Under the pieces are notes generated by a model. The model did not search any database, was not told the origin of the DNA, and worked only from the letters and a program-made list of their open reading frames with translations. Positions 56,101-64,000 of a DNA stretch of 64,000 nucleotides are shown one piece after another; the first letter of the stretch is position 1, and each line of letters opens with the position of its first letter. Where the stretch lies: positions 46,608,918 to 46,672,917 of the forward strand of contig CM070730.1 of assembly GCA_036346275.1 (NCBI GenBank), given 5' to 3'. Source of the DNA: Otatea glauca. Lineage: Eukaryota; Streptophyta; Magnoliopsida; Poales; Poaceae. Made by a program: the position numbers and the translations under genes.

Positions 56101-56306
56101 TGTATAGCCACCTTGAAACCTCTTCAAGCAAGTGTGCACGATCGACTCTATGGTAGAAAAAACTTTCGATTTTTGTAATCAACGCATGGACAATACATGT
56201 AGTCCGCAGATTCTTCGACTTAGCGCCGCAGCCACGCTTAGAAAATAACTCACACCATTAAAAACTCGCCGCAACGGTCCGTGTCATACATCCACCTTCG
56301 GTCCAT
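53110..56306 (-). pseudogene. TNP2-like transposase of CACTA-3
   Basis: Minus-strand gene starting MDRRWMYDTDR at 56306 (transposase-associated domain, PF13963). Then GYTCWTKHGEDEIVHEG (about 56100), LGLEVQRIHACPNDCMLYRN (about 55700-55640), FGLSADGMNPFGNMSSRHST (about 55350-55280, Transposase_21 core), and VYLKPLVEDLLILWSDGVRV (about 55170-55110). RHAIDVMHIEKNVCDSLLG (about 54680-54620), KVPSGYSANIKRLVSMKDLK (about 54440-54370) and the DUF4218 segment MVHLIVHIVKEIRILGPVFL with MYPFERFMG (54140-54045) follow. A DUF4216 region lies at about 53690-53110. Domain set is complete but spread over many frames with stops. It is closest to CACTA-1 by its start and motifs. Confidence 0.9.
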
Positions 56307-56309
56307 CTA

Positions 56310-56890
56310 CAGTTAATTAAATCAAACATTACATAAGCATATAATTGCAAATAACAAATAATTGTAAACGATTAGATTTAAAAACCTATGTAGCAATTTT
56401 GACTATATTAAAATACATCGACCTTTTTCCGTTATGAAAATATCCATGTAGCAATTTTTTAGTGTTGTAGAAAATGAAAATAATTGTAAATAGTTAGGAT
56501 ATATTTGGACTATATTAAAATATATCAATCTTTTTTCATTGCGTCAATATCCATCTTGCAATTTCTTATTATTTAAAAATTTGAAAAAAATTGTAAATAC
56601 TTAGGATATACTTTGAGTACATTAAAATACATCAACATTTTTTCCTTAGGTAAATATCCATCTAACAAGTTTTTATTATTTCAAAATTTGAAAATACATG
56701 AACCTTTTTTCAATATGTAAATATCCATGTGGCAATTTTTTATTATTTACAAAAATAGAGATCAAATTACTAACCTCGAAAAGAAGTACAATATGAATTT
56801 TAATAGATTTTTCAGCAGCAAATCGTCGCAATCTACAAATCAAGCAAAGACAGAGCGCCTCTCTGTCTTTGCCCGATCGGTCGGGAGGCA
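56310..56890 (-). repeat. Transposase leader of CACTA-3 with tandem repeat
   Basis: AT-rich leader with a degenerate tandem repeat. The landmark AATATCCATSTWGCAATTT recurs at about 56440, 56547, 56654 and 56721, giving periods of about 107, 107 and 67 bp; units also share TTAGGATATA and TAAAATACATC. It lies between TATA box and ATG, as does the unrelated tandem repeat of CACTA-1. The rest shows no coding potential. Confidence 0.75.
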
Positions 56891-56900
56891 GGGGTCTAAG

Positions 56901-56909
56901 TTATATAAA
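56901..56909 (-). promoter_or_regulatory. TATA box for CACTA-3 transposase
   Basis: Minus-strand GTTTATATAACTTAG directly inside the terminal array at its inner edge, facing the transposase. Same placement as in the other CACTA elements. Confidence 0.6.
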
Positions 56910-57262
56910 CGACTTATCACTGCCGGTTCTGCGCAGAACCGGCAGTGATAAGCTCTGATCGCTACCGAAAATCATATTGCGCTGAAAATAATATCACCGC
57001 CGGTTCTAGTCTCAAACCGGCAAGTGAAAGTCAGTACCACCGCCGGTTTAAGAACGACCGGCAGTTGATATATCTCGCCGGTTGTTGTCTCAAACCGGCA
57101 AAGTGATATCTTGCTTTTTACTGCCGGTTGGTTGCATGAACCGACAGTGATAAGGTCTTCCCCCCAACTTAAGTTTCGAACCGGCAGAGATATGTTATCA
57201 CTGCCAGCTCAGTCCCAACCTGCAGTGATATGCCGGCAAGGATGTCCTGTTCTGTAGTAGTG
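56910..57262. repeat. Transposase-side terminal and subterminal array of CACTA-3
   Basis: About ten direct and inverted units with core CACTGCCGGTT, ending in the terminus whose minus strand reads CACTACTACAGAACAG. ACG follows at 57263-57265, matching 32899-32901. Confidence 0.92.
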
Positions 57263-57934
57263 ACGCTACAGGGCACCCTGTCATGACAAATGCAGCAAGC
57301 TGTTGCTCATTCTGTGGCCAACATAGTTGTGGTCCTCGCATGTAGAGAATGGGAAGACAACGGAGATGCCGAAAGGTAGAGAATGAAGACCGGAGAGTAC
57401 ATTCTCATTGACACCGAGCGTGTGTATTGACCCGATGCTCCGCTATCTTGACACACCTTTTACAGTGACTGAGCTTGACATCACAGATAGTAATGAACTC
57501 AACTTGCTCTTTTAGTGGAAGAATCACCAACATATTTATCATGTGCTATCACAATTTGCACAGAATGTACTTGTGGTTCCGATGTCGATTGTCTCATCGG
57601 AAGCCACTTTCAGTTCAGTGAAGGGAGGATACTTAAGCCAAGGAGGTCATCTCTCACATCTGAAATGGTTGAGGCAATGACATGCTTCAAAGACTGGGAA
57701 TAGCAAATGAGAGAGCACGACATCAGACCGAGTATCCGAAGATCGTGAAGCGTAGCCGACCTTGACCACCTTGACCTCAACCTCGACTAGTCTATGTATA
57801 TATATGTAATTACTGTATTCTTTTCCTTATAGAGGGTACTCCACATTAGGTGGTAAGGTTTTTAACGAGACAGTAACTTTGTATGTACATATCCAAGAAT
57901 TTATTTTTTCTCAATACTTGTGTCTACTGCCTTA
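57263..57934 (+). pseudogene. hAT transposase C-terminal relic
   Basis: Reads as the C-terminal dimerisation region of a hAT transposase (PF05699). About 57505-57620 gives WKNHQHIYHVLSQFAQNVL and VVPMSIVSSEATFSS, then a frameshift and SEGRILKPRRSSLTSEMVEA with MTCFKDWE (57610-57703). The SSEATFS and RRSSLTSEMVEA motifs are diagnostic. Upstream, YLDTPFTVTELDITDSNELN is partly readable with an in-frame stop before the Trp. The remaining hAT sequence is missing; GGCACGAC-rich sequence at 32690-32898 may be its other flank, separated by the CACTA-3 insertion. After 57720 only AT-rich 3' sequence is seen. Confidence 0.75.
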
Positions 57935-58405
57935 CACTACTACAGAATGGTACATCACTATCGCTTCATCTGTGTCGGTTCTTAAGTTTTTAGGAAAAAA
58001 CAATTGTGATAGATGACTTAGGAGAGGCATTAATAATAATCACTATCGGTTCTCAAGTAGAAGTGATTGTGATGTAGCACTGGGAACATCACAATGGGTT
58101 CTTTGCGAGAAGTGATAGTGATGTGCATGATCATCACTATCGGTTCCCACATAAAAAGCAATAGTGATTAGCACGTACACATCACTATCGGTTCTTATTT
58201 ACGAAGCGATAGTGATGAGAATGCACATCACTATCGCTTCTCACATAAGAACCGATAGTGATGTAAACGTCCTCATCACTATCGGTTCTTATGTGGGAAC
58301 TGATTCTGATGACAACTCTCATCACTATCGCTTCTGGCATAAGAACCGACTGTGATGTGCATGATCACATAACTATCGCTTTTTATATGAGAACCGATAG
58401 TGATG
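57935..58405. repeat. Left terminal and subterminal array of CACTA-4
   Basis: Terminal repeat plus about ten ATCACTATCGGTTCTTA-type units in both orientations, colinear with 17487-18060 but with two blocks missing relative to CACTA-2. Confidence 0.92.
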
Positions 58406-58417
58406 TGCCTCGTTAGG

Positions 58418-58428
58418 TTATTTATATC
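58418..58428 (+). promoter_or_regulatory. TATA-like box for CACTA-4 transposase
   Basis: TTATTTATATC just after the last array unit, conserved with CACTA-2. Confidence 0.5.
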
Positions 58429-58867
58429 ACTCGAGTTGAATTCTTCTCTGTTATTGTTCCAGAGGAGATTTCTCCGCCGCCACCCGAAAAAATAGCTCAT
58501 ATTCTGTGGCTGGAAGCAATACTTTGGTGAGAAAAATTGAAATCCTCAAGGGTGGGTGTTAAGAGGGTAAATTTGAAGCCCTAACTTGAGGAGATTTCCC
58601 CTCATTTTGAAGAATTTGTGGTTTTCTTCAAAATGTGAGCATTCCTTGAAACCCCTTCATTTTTGCAGTATGTAATTTTGACATGTCGCGAAGAAAGTTT
58701 AGGTTGCACTGGTATTATGTACATCCTATCAGATTTCGCACTCTTTATTTGACAAGCATACATGTATTTAATTATCTTAATTTGTAGTGCTCTCGTGTTA
58801 ATATGGAATTACTGTTGCAATCATGTGATGAATGTTAGAGTTTAGGTTGCGGAACGTACATCTCCCG

Positions 58868-58932
58868 TTTGAGGGTGCTTGTTTATAAATATGCCGATCG
58901 AGATAGCATATTTATAAGTTTAGCGATCTCAA
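58868..58932 (+). other. Conserved short hairpin HP1, copy C
   Basis: 65-nt foldback; left arm TTTGAGGGTGCTTGTTTATA, right arm TATAAGTTTAGCGATCTCAA. The outermost pairs differ from copies A and B (TTTGAG/CTCAA versus TTCGAG/CTCGAA), again preserving pairing. The mid stem is weaker in this copy. Confidence 0.65.
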
Positions 58933-58948
58933 TTGTCCACCTTCTTGA

Positions 58949-59153
58949 TTCGAGGATATGTGGTTCGAGCAAGTTCTCGACTGTTGTACAACTCCAGAGT
59001 AGATTTCGGTAGCGTCTCCCTGGTGTTCTCCGGATACACACCCCTCTTGACTTGTTATCGAGACGTATCCATGAGCAGTGAGGAGATGTCGCCAAAATTT
59101 TCTCTAGAGTTGTACAACGGCTTAGAAACTTGCCCGAACCACATATCCTCGAA
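58949..59153 (+). other. Conserved long hairpin HP2, copy C
   Basis: 205-nt foldback. Outer arms TTCGAGGATATGTGGTTCG and CGAACCACATATCCTCGAA pair perfectly; TTGTACAACTCCAGAG pairs with CTCTAGAGTTGTACAA. The apical part is less well paired than in copy B. Right flank TGGGATTAGGACCTAACC is shared. Confidence 0.75.
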
Positions 59154-59395
59154 TGGGATTAGGACCTAACCTATTTAGATATTAGGAGTCATCGTTGGTA
59201 CCCTTATTTTGTTCCGTTGTATTTAAAAGATTTGCAAGCTACTGCACTATATAATTAGTTCATTCGATATCATTGTTGATTGCAATGTATGTCTCCTATT
59301 TAGGGAATTGGAAGCTCTAAACCAAGGAAGAATCTAGGTATCGATCGGGAGTACATATTTTATATATCTTGGAACATGTCCTCTATTTTGCAAAG

Positions 59396-59490
59396 GTAAT
59401 ATTAAATGAAATGATGTCTCAATATTTGAAATAGCTAGCTTGGTGTCGCTCCAGTTTTTCTTTAATTTATTGTGTGAAGTTTAATTGCAG
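59396..59490 (+). other. 5' UTR intron of CACTA-4 transposase
   Basis: Donor CAAAG|GTAATA and acceptor TTAATTGCAG directly before the ATG at 59491. Aligned with 19062-19156 in CACTA-2, where the acceptor is mutated. Splice sites are inferred from sequence, not from transcripts. Confidence 0.5.
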
Positions 59491-60275
59491 ATGAACCGTG
59501 AGGAATGGATGTATGAAAAATGTCGTGTGAGTGCTGAATTTCAGAGGGGTGTTAAGGAGTTCAAAAAAATTGCCAAAGAGAACATGGTGAGGAGGGGTGT
59601 AAACTTCATATATTGTCCTTGCATTGATTGCACCAATCTGAGAAGATTTAACAACTCAGCTCAAATTGAGGACCACCTGATTCGACGTGGCTTCATGAGG
59701 AATTACACATGTTGATCCATCACGGGAGATGTAGTACCTGCCTGATGCAACGAAGACATGGTGGAACCAGATGACGAGTTGCAGCTTGATATGTTTGAGG
59801 AGGAGAATTTGGAGCAAATGTTGTGGGATGTGGAGGGTAATTACATGGAAAGAGAGTTTGAAAAGTTTAAAAGCTTGATGGAAGACGATGCGAAACCACT
59901 GTTCACGGGTTGCAAAGCGGAATGCACCAAGTTGGGTTCGGTCCTTGCATTGTTTAACTGAAGGCAAAACACCGTTGGACAGATACAAGTTTCAATGCAC
60001 TTCTAGTTCTTCTATCGGATCTGCTTTCGGAAGGAAACGAGTTGCCAACAAGTATTTATGAAGCGAAGAAGATACTATGTCCCATGGGAATAGAAATAGA
60101 AAGGATACATGCATGTTCGAATGATTGCATTTTGTACCGTAATGCACATCAAGAGCTGCACATTTGTCCAGTTTGCGGTGTGTCCCGGTACAAACAAAAG
60201 GAGAAGCGTAACGACAAGAAGTGTAAGAGCTGGGGCAACGACGGTGAACATGTCACTAAAGGTGCACCGGCCAAG
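59491..60275 (+). pseudogene. TNP2-like transposase of CACTA-4, 5' part
   Basis: Starts MNREEWMYEKCRVSAEFQR at 59491. The transposase-associated domain (PF13963) is intact to MRNYTC at about 59713, with CPCIDCTN as the metal-ligand-like motif. A stop and frameshift follow, then EENLEQMLWDVEGNYMEREF (59800-59860), MGIEIERIHACSNDCILYRN (about 60085-60140) and ICPVCGVSRYKQKEK, ending at KGAPAK where CACTA-5 enters. Three or more frame breaks. It is better preserved at the N terminus than the CACTA-2 copy and clarifies that gene's start. Confidence 0.88.
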
Positions 60276-60289
60276 CACTACTATAGAAA

Positions 60290-60630
60290 GGCTTATATTA
60301 GACGCCTCATCACAGACGGTTTCTCAAAACCGTCTGTGACGATGAACATCACTGACGGTTCTATATTGCAACCGTCAGTGACATTATTATAGAAGGTTTT
60401 TAACTAAAACCGTCTGAGATAATACATGATATCACAGACGGTTTTAGTTAAAAACCGTCTGTGATAATATCACACACGGTTTTTAACTAAAACCGTCTGT
60501 GATATCATGTATTATCTCAGACGATTTTATAATAAAACCGTCAACGACTTATCACAGACGGTTCGTTGTAATAACCGTCTGTGATAAACCACATCACAGA
60601 CGGTTTATCCAGGCGGAACCGTCTGATAAT
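60290..60630. repeat. Left subterminal array of CACTA-5
   Basis: About twelve units with core ATCACAGACGGTTTT and complement AAAACCGTCTGTGAT in alternating orientation, so neighbouring units form inverted pairs. A TATA-like CCTTTAAAATACC follows at about 60689-60701. Confidence 0.92.
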
Positions 60631-61260
60631 ATTCCAACTTTCGCGCTCTCACCAAATTTGAACTTCCCGCTCATCTCGTTTTTGACTTCCTTTAAAATAC
60701 CAGCCCGCGGCTCTTCTCGTGCTACTTTCTTCTCACTTCTCACTTCCTTTTCCTCTTCTCTTTGAATGTTTGGTAAGTATGGTGTTCGAATCGTTCAACT
60801 AAAATGTTATAGCTCATCCTCTCCTCTTCCTCTTCCTCTTCCTTTCTTTCTTCTCTTCTCTTTTGCACTCTTGATGTTGTGGCGTTTTCGTTTTCGTCCG
60901 TGCACATTTCGGTAAAACGGCCATAACTTTTGCATACGAGCTCCGATCGCGACGTTCTTGTGCTCGTTTTAAAGCTAACAAAAATTTCAAAGTGAAAATC
61001 CAAGTCTAAGTCAGGGGGCTACATCAGAAGTAAACGCGAGGCTCTGAAAAAACGTCGATCTCGAAAAAACGTCGTTTAGGGCCTCAAAACGGCCTCTGAA
61101 GTTTTTTTCGTCGATTTTGCGTTTTCAAGTTCTTCAGAGCAGTGACATGGGATATCTCACATCCAGTAGCTCTTCCATTATGCCTGAACTAGCACAGAGC
61201 AGCTGGATCACAGAAATATCATCTTTACGTGACGCTATTTTTTTTGTTTCCAAAAGCAAC
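60631..61260. other. Internal part of CACTA-5, no gene seen
   Basis: A pyrimidine-rich stretch (60700-60860, CTTCTC runs) then mixed sequence with AAAACGGCCATAACTTTTGC near 60915. A small TTCCTCTTCC repeat occurs at about 60820-60850. No transposase similarity, so this may be a non-autonomous element or the leader of a truncated one. Confidence 0.5.
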
Positions 61261-61261
61261 A

Positions 61262-61515
61262 TCACATGCGGTTCACAGTAAAAACCGTCTGTGATAGTTG
61301 TTATCGCAGACGGTTCTTAGCAAAAACCGTCTGTGATAGTTTGTTATCATAGACGGTTCTTAGTAAAAACCGTCTGTGATGTTTGCATATCACAGACGGT
61401 TTTAGTTTGAAACTGTCTGTGATATGTTCTATTACAAACGGTTCATAAACCGTCTGTGATGTTCCGTAACATCTTTGACCCATGGTTATAGACGGTTCAG
61501 AAAATAGTCTGTGAT
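61262..61515. repeat. Second repeat block of CACTA-5
   Basis: About nine units with core ATCACAGACGGTTCTTAG and AAAACCGTCTGTGAT. Could be the far-end array or an internal array like those of CACTA-2 and CACTA-3. Gypsy-3 enters right after GTCTGTGATGA. Confidence 0.88.
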
Positions 61516-61517
61516 GA

Positions 61518-61768
61518 TGTAACAGCCTCAAAATTATTATAATAAATAAAAATGAGTTAAAAATCTTTTGTGTATTATTTCTGAAATTTCTAAAATTTCT
61601 GGATTTATTGGATATTCTTTTGGCTTTTCCTTAATACAAGAAAGTGAATTAAAGAATACAGTAAAATGATAAAAGCAAAAAGTAAAAATGCCAAGTCAGC
61701 AAAAAGCAAAAATTTACCAAAGTCAAAACAAAAATCTTAGGGCTCTCCACAGCCAGTTTAAGTCGGTG
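61518..61768 (+). repeat. Remnant of the Gypsy-3 5' LTR
   Basis: The first 250 bp of the LTR, matching the reverse complement of about 37995-38244 and 48075-48325. It ends at CTTAAGTCGGTG-like sequence, the deletion junction. Confidence 0.85.
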
Positions 61769-64000
61769 CTCAAATCTTTTCAAAAATTGATTTAAGACAT
61801 GGGTACTATCAATTGAAAATCAGACCAGAAGATATTCCTAAGATTGCTTTTACCACACGTTACGGTTTATATGAATATACCGTATGGTCTTTCGGACTTA
61901 CAAATGCTCCTGCTAATTTCATGTGCCTCATGAATAAAGTTTTCATGGAGTATTTAGATAAGTTCGTAATGGTATTCGTTGATGACATTCTCATCTATTC
62001 CAAATCCGAAGAAGATCACTCGCAGCATTTGCGTATGGTGCTCGAGAAGCTTCGAAAGCATAAACTTTATGCCAAATTCGAGAAATGCGAATTCTGGCTA
62101 AAAGAAGTTGCTTTTCTCTCGCATATCCTATCTGAAGGTGGTATCTCAGTTGATCCCAGTAAAGTCAAAGCTGTTCTAGACTGGGAAGCTCCTCAGTCTG
62201 TTCCGAAAGTTCGAAGCTTCCTCGGTCTAGCGGGATATCATCGCCGCTTTATCGAGAATTTCTCTAAAATCGCTCATCCCTTGACCCAGCTTCTTAAGAA
62301 ATAAAAGAAGTTTGAGTGGACACCTGAATGCGAAGAAAGTTTTTAGGAATTAAAGAAAAGGTTAACAACAGCACCTGTGCTGGTGTTACCCGATGTCCAT
62401 GAAAACTTTCATGTCTATTGTGATGCGTCCAAGAATGGGCTTGGGTGTGTGCTTATGCTAGAAAGAAAAGTCGTAGCTTACGCTTCCCGTCAGTTGCGAC
62501 CCCATGAGCTCAATTATCCGACTAATGATCTGGAATTAGCTGCGGTGGTGCACGCTCTGAAAATTTGGCGTCATGACATAATTGGAAACAAGTGAAGTGT
62601 TTTCATAGACCACAAGAGTCTGAAATATTTCTTTACCCAGCCTAACTTAAATCTAAGACAACGAAGATGGCTAGAGTTGATAAAAGATTACGACCTTAGC
62701 ATTCAATACCATCCTGGTAAAGCCAATGTCGTAGCAGATGCTCTAAGTTAAAAACTTCATTGTCTTTCTGTTTCATCTTTTACCGGTCAATCAGATCTTG
62801 AAAAAGAATTCCAAAAGCTTAATTTGGCAATCGTCGAAAAAGGTTATTTGGCCGCACTAGAGGTGCAACCAACCCTTAAGTCCCAAATTAAAGCCGCTCA
62901 ACTCAAAGATGAAGCCATTATCAAAATCTGTGAAGAGTTGAAGCAAGGGAATGAATCCAAATTTCATGAAAGATCAGATGAAGTGCTTATGTTCGAGAAT
63001 CGAATCTATGTTCCTGATGATCCGAAATTGAAAGAGTTAATCCTCAAAGAAGCCCATGAGTCTTCCCTCTCAATTCACCCTGGAAGTACAAAGATGTATC
63101 AAGACCTCCGATGGGAATATTGGTGGCCCGGTTTGAAAAAGGATATTGCAGCGTATGTCGCAATCTGCGATGTATGTCAGCGTGTCAAAGCTGAGCACCA
63201 ACGTCCCGCTGGACTTCTCCAACATTTGAAGATTCCAGAGTGGAAGTGGGAAGACGTTAGCATGGATTTCGTTACTGGTCTGCCAAGGACCAGGAAGGGG
63301 TATGATTCCATATGGGTAATTGTTGACCGATTAACTAAAGTGGCTCACTTTATTCCAGTCAAGAATACTCATTCTGGACATAACCTCACCGAATTATATT
63401 TGGAGAATATTGTTCGTCTTCATGGCGTTCCGAAGACAATTGTTTCTGACTGAGGTTCCCAGTTTACTTCTTGTTTCTGGGAAAGTTTGCACCGTCTTCT
63501 GGGTACTAAGCTGAACTTCAGTACGGCTTATCATCCTCAGACAGATGGACAAATGGAAAGAACCAATCAAATTTTGGAAGACATGTTAAAAGCCTGTGTG
63601 TTATCCTACGGCTCTAATTGGGAGAAAAATTTGGCCTTCGTCGAATTCTCTTATAATAACAGTTTCCAATCTAGTCTTCAAATATCGCCTTTTGAAGCGC
63701 TGTATGGAAGGAAATGCGAACCCTCTTTTAAGTCGAAGTTGGAGAAAGGAAATTCTTCGGCCTAGATCTTATTCAAGAAGATCAAAGAGCAGGTAGATAT
63801 GATCAGAAGCCGACTTAAAGAAGCTCAGTCTCGCCAGAAGAGTTACGCCGACAATCGTCTTCGTGAACTCAGTTTTGAAGTTGGTGATCATGTCTATTTG
63901 AAAGTTTCGCCTCTCCGTGGAGTTCGTCGATTTCAAATCCGTGGAAAGTTGGCTCCTCGATTCATTGGACCGTATCAAATCATTGGAAAGATGGGTGAGA
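61769..64000 (+). pseudogene. Gypsy-3 pol (reverse transcriptase, RNase H, integrase)
   Basis: Begins within reverse transcriptase at FSKIDLRHGYYQLKIRP-equivalent sequence. Active site FVDD at about 61975-61986; RNase H start YCDASKNGLGCVLM at about 62420; integrase zinc module HPGSTKMYQDL and CDVCQRVK (63078-63190); integrase core with SMDFVTGLPR (63258), VSD at 63447 followed directly by a TGA where Arg is expected, and DGQMERTNQ (63546). Then SPFEALYGRK, a frameshift near 63715, and the integrase tail VYLKVSPLRGVRR to the window end. Stops at about 62303, 62344, 62593, 62748 and 63451. It retains the integrase Asp that Gypsy-2 lost. Confidence 0.92.

Larger units (their letters stand above)
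32902..57262 (-). mobile_element. CACTA-3, complete two-gene CACTA transposon with nested Gypsy-2
   Basis: Coding strand minus. Transposase-side end at 57262, whose minus strand reads CACTACTACAGAACAGGACA. Far end at 32902 reads TACTACTACAGAACAGCACA, with the first base changed from C to T. ACG lies directly outside both ends (32899-32901 and 57263-57265). Length is 24.4 kb, of which 14.1 kb is Gypsy-2, leaving about 10.2 kb of CACTA. Gene order on the minus strand is terminal array, transposase, internal array, GC-rich leader, Ulp1-like gene, far array. The plan is the same as in CACTA-2 although repeat units and terminal sequence differ. Confidence 0.93.
60276..61517 (+). mobile_element. 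CACTA-5, partial, inserted in the CACTA-4 transposase
   Basis: Terminus CACTACTATAGAAAGGCTTA at 60276 directly after AAG (60273-60275), followed by an array of ACAGACGGTTTT units. A different CACTA family by repeat unit. Its visible part ends where Gypsy-3 begins at 61518, inside or beside a second repeat block, so its far terminus is not in the window. No coding sequence is recognisable. Confidence 0.85.
57935..64000 (+). mobile_element. CACTA-4, same family as CACTA-2, partial, with nested elements
   Basis: Left terminus CACTACTACAGAATGGTACA at 57935, identical over the first 30 bases to CACTA-2. It is followed by the same subterminal array, TATA-like box, leader with hairpins and transposase start. 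The transposase is cut at 60275 by CACTA-5. The rest of CACTA-4 is not seen and presumably resumes beyond the window. TTA precedes the terminus; the partner duplication is outside. Confidence 0.88.
61518..64000 (+). mobile_element. Gypsy-3, internally deleted copy of the Gypsy-2 family, continues past window end
   Basis: Plus orientation. The LTR start TGTAACAGCCTC at 61518 is the Gypsy-2 LTR start. After about 250 bp the LTR jumps at GGTG (61765-61768) straight into reverse transcriptase, so the rest of the 5' LTR, primer-binding site, additional ORF, gag, protease and the first part of reverse transcriptase are missing. The pol then runs colinear with Gypsy-2 to the window end. Five or more stops and a frameshift are present. 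Confidence 0.9.

Overview
This window is plant nuclear DNA, almost certainly from a grass (Poaceae, possibly panicoid). The evidence is its content: long-LTR Ty3/gypsy chromoviruses, a TNT1-type Ty1/copia fragment, a hAT relic and five CACTA (En/Spm) transposons with grass-style CACTACTACAGAA termini and subterminal repeats. I see no intact host gene, rRNA, tRNA or CRISPR. Roughly 95 percent of the 64 kb can be assigned to transposable elements, most of them nested in one another.

Layout. (a) 1-4615: right part of CACTA-1, transposase on the minus strand. (b) 4616-5378: short stretch of probable host DNA. (c) 5379-17383: Gypsy-1, a complete minus-strand element with 3.2 kb LTRs and the 5-bp target duplication ATGGG on both sides. 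(d) 17487-31580: CACTA-2, complete, target duplication TAC, carrying a broken transposase gene (split by a truncated copia element, about 21045-24220) and a second gene with a Ulp1-like (C48) domain. (e) 31581-32898: probable host DNA and a hAT-like relic. (f) 32902-57262: CACTA-3, complete, target duplication ACG, 24.4 kb because Gypsy-2 (34210-48325, target duplication ACAAG) sits inside its second gene. (g) 57263-57934: rest of the hAT relic. (h) 57935-end: CACTA-4, same family as CACTA-2, interrupted at 60276 by CACTA-5, which is interrupted at 61518 by Gypsy-3, a deleted copy of the Gypsy-2 family that runs off the window.

How the parts work together. Both complete CACTA elements have the same two-gene plan in one direction: terminal repeat array, TATA-like box, transposase gene (transposase-associated domain, Transposase_21, DUF4218, DUF4216), then a second, internal repeat array followed by a GC-rich leader, then the Ulp1-like gene, then the far-end repeat array. 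The internal array looks like a duplicated promoter cassette. In the CACTA-2/CACTA-4 family the leader also holds a tandem pair of long hairpins. This hairpin pair occurs three times in the window (before both genes of CACTA-2 and before the transposase of CACTA-4) with paired substitutions in opposite arms, and is the most interesting unexplained structure here. The two gypsy families each carry an additional sense open reading frame between primer-binding site and gag. All coding regions show stops or frameshifts except the pol of Gypsy-2, which is open for 1110 codons but lacks a catalytic integrase Asp.
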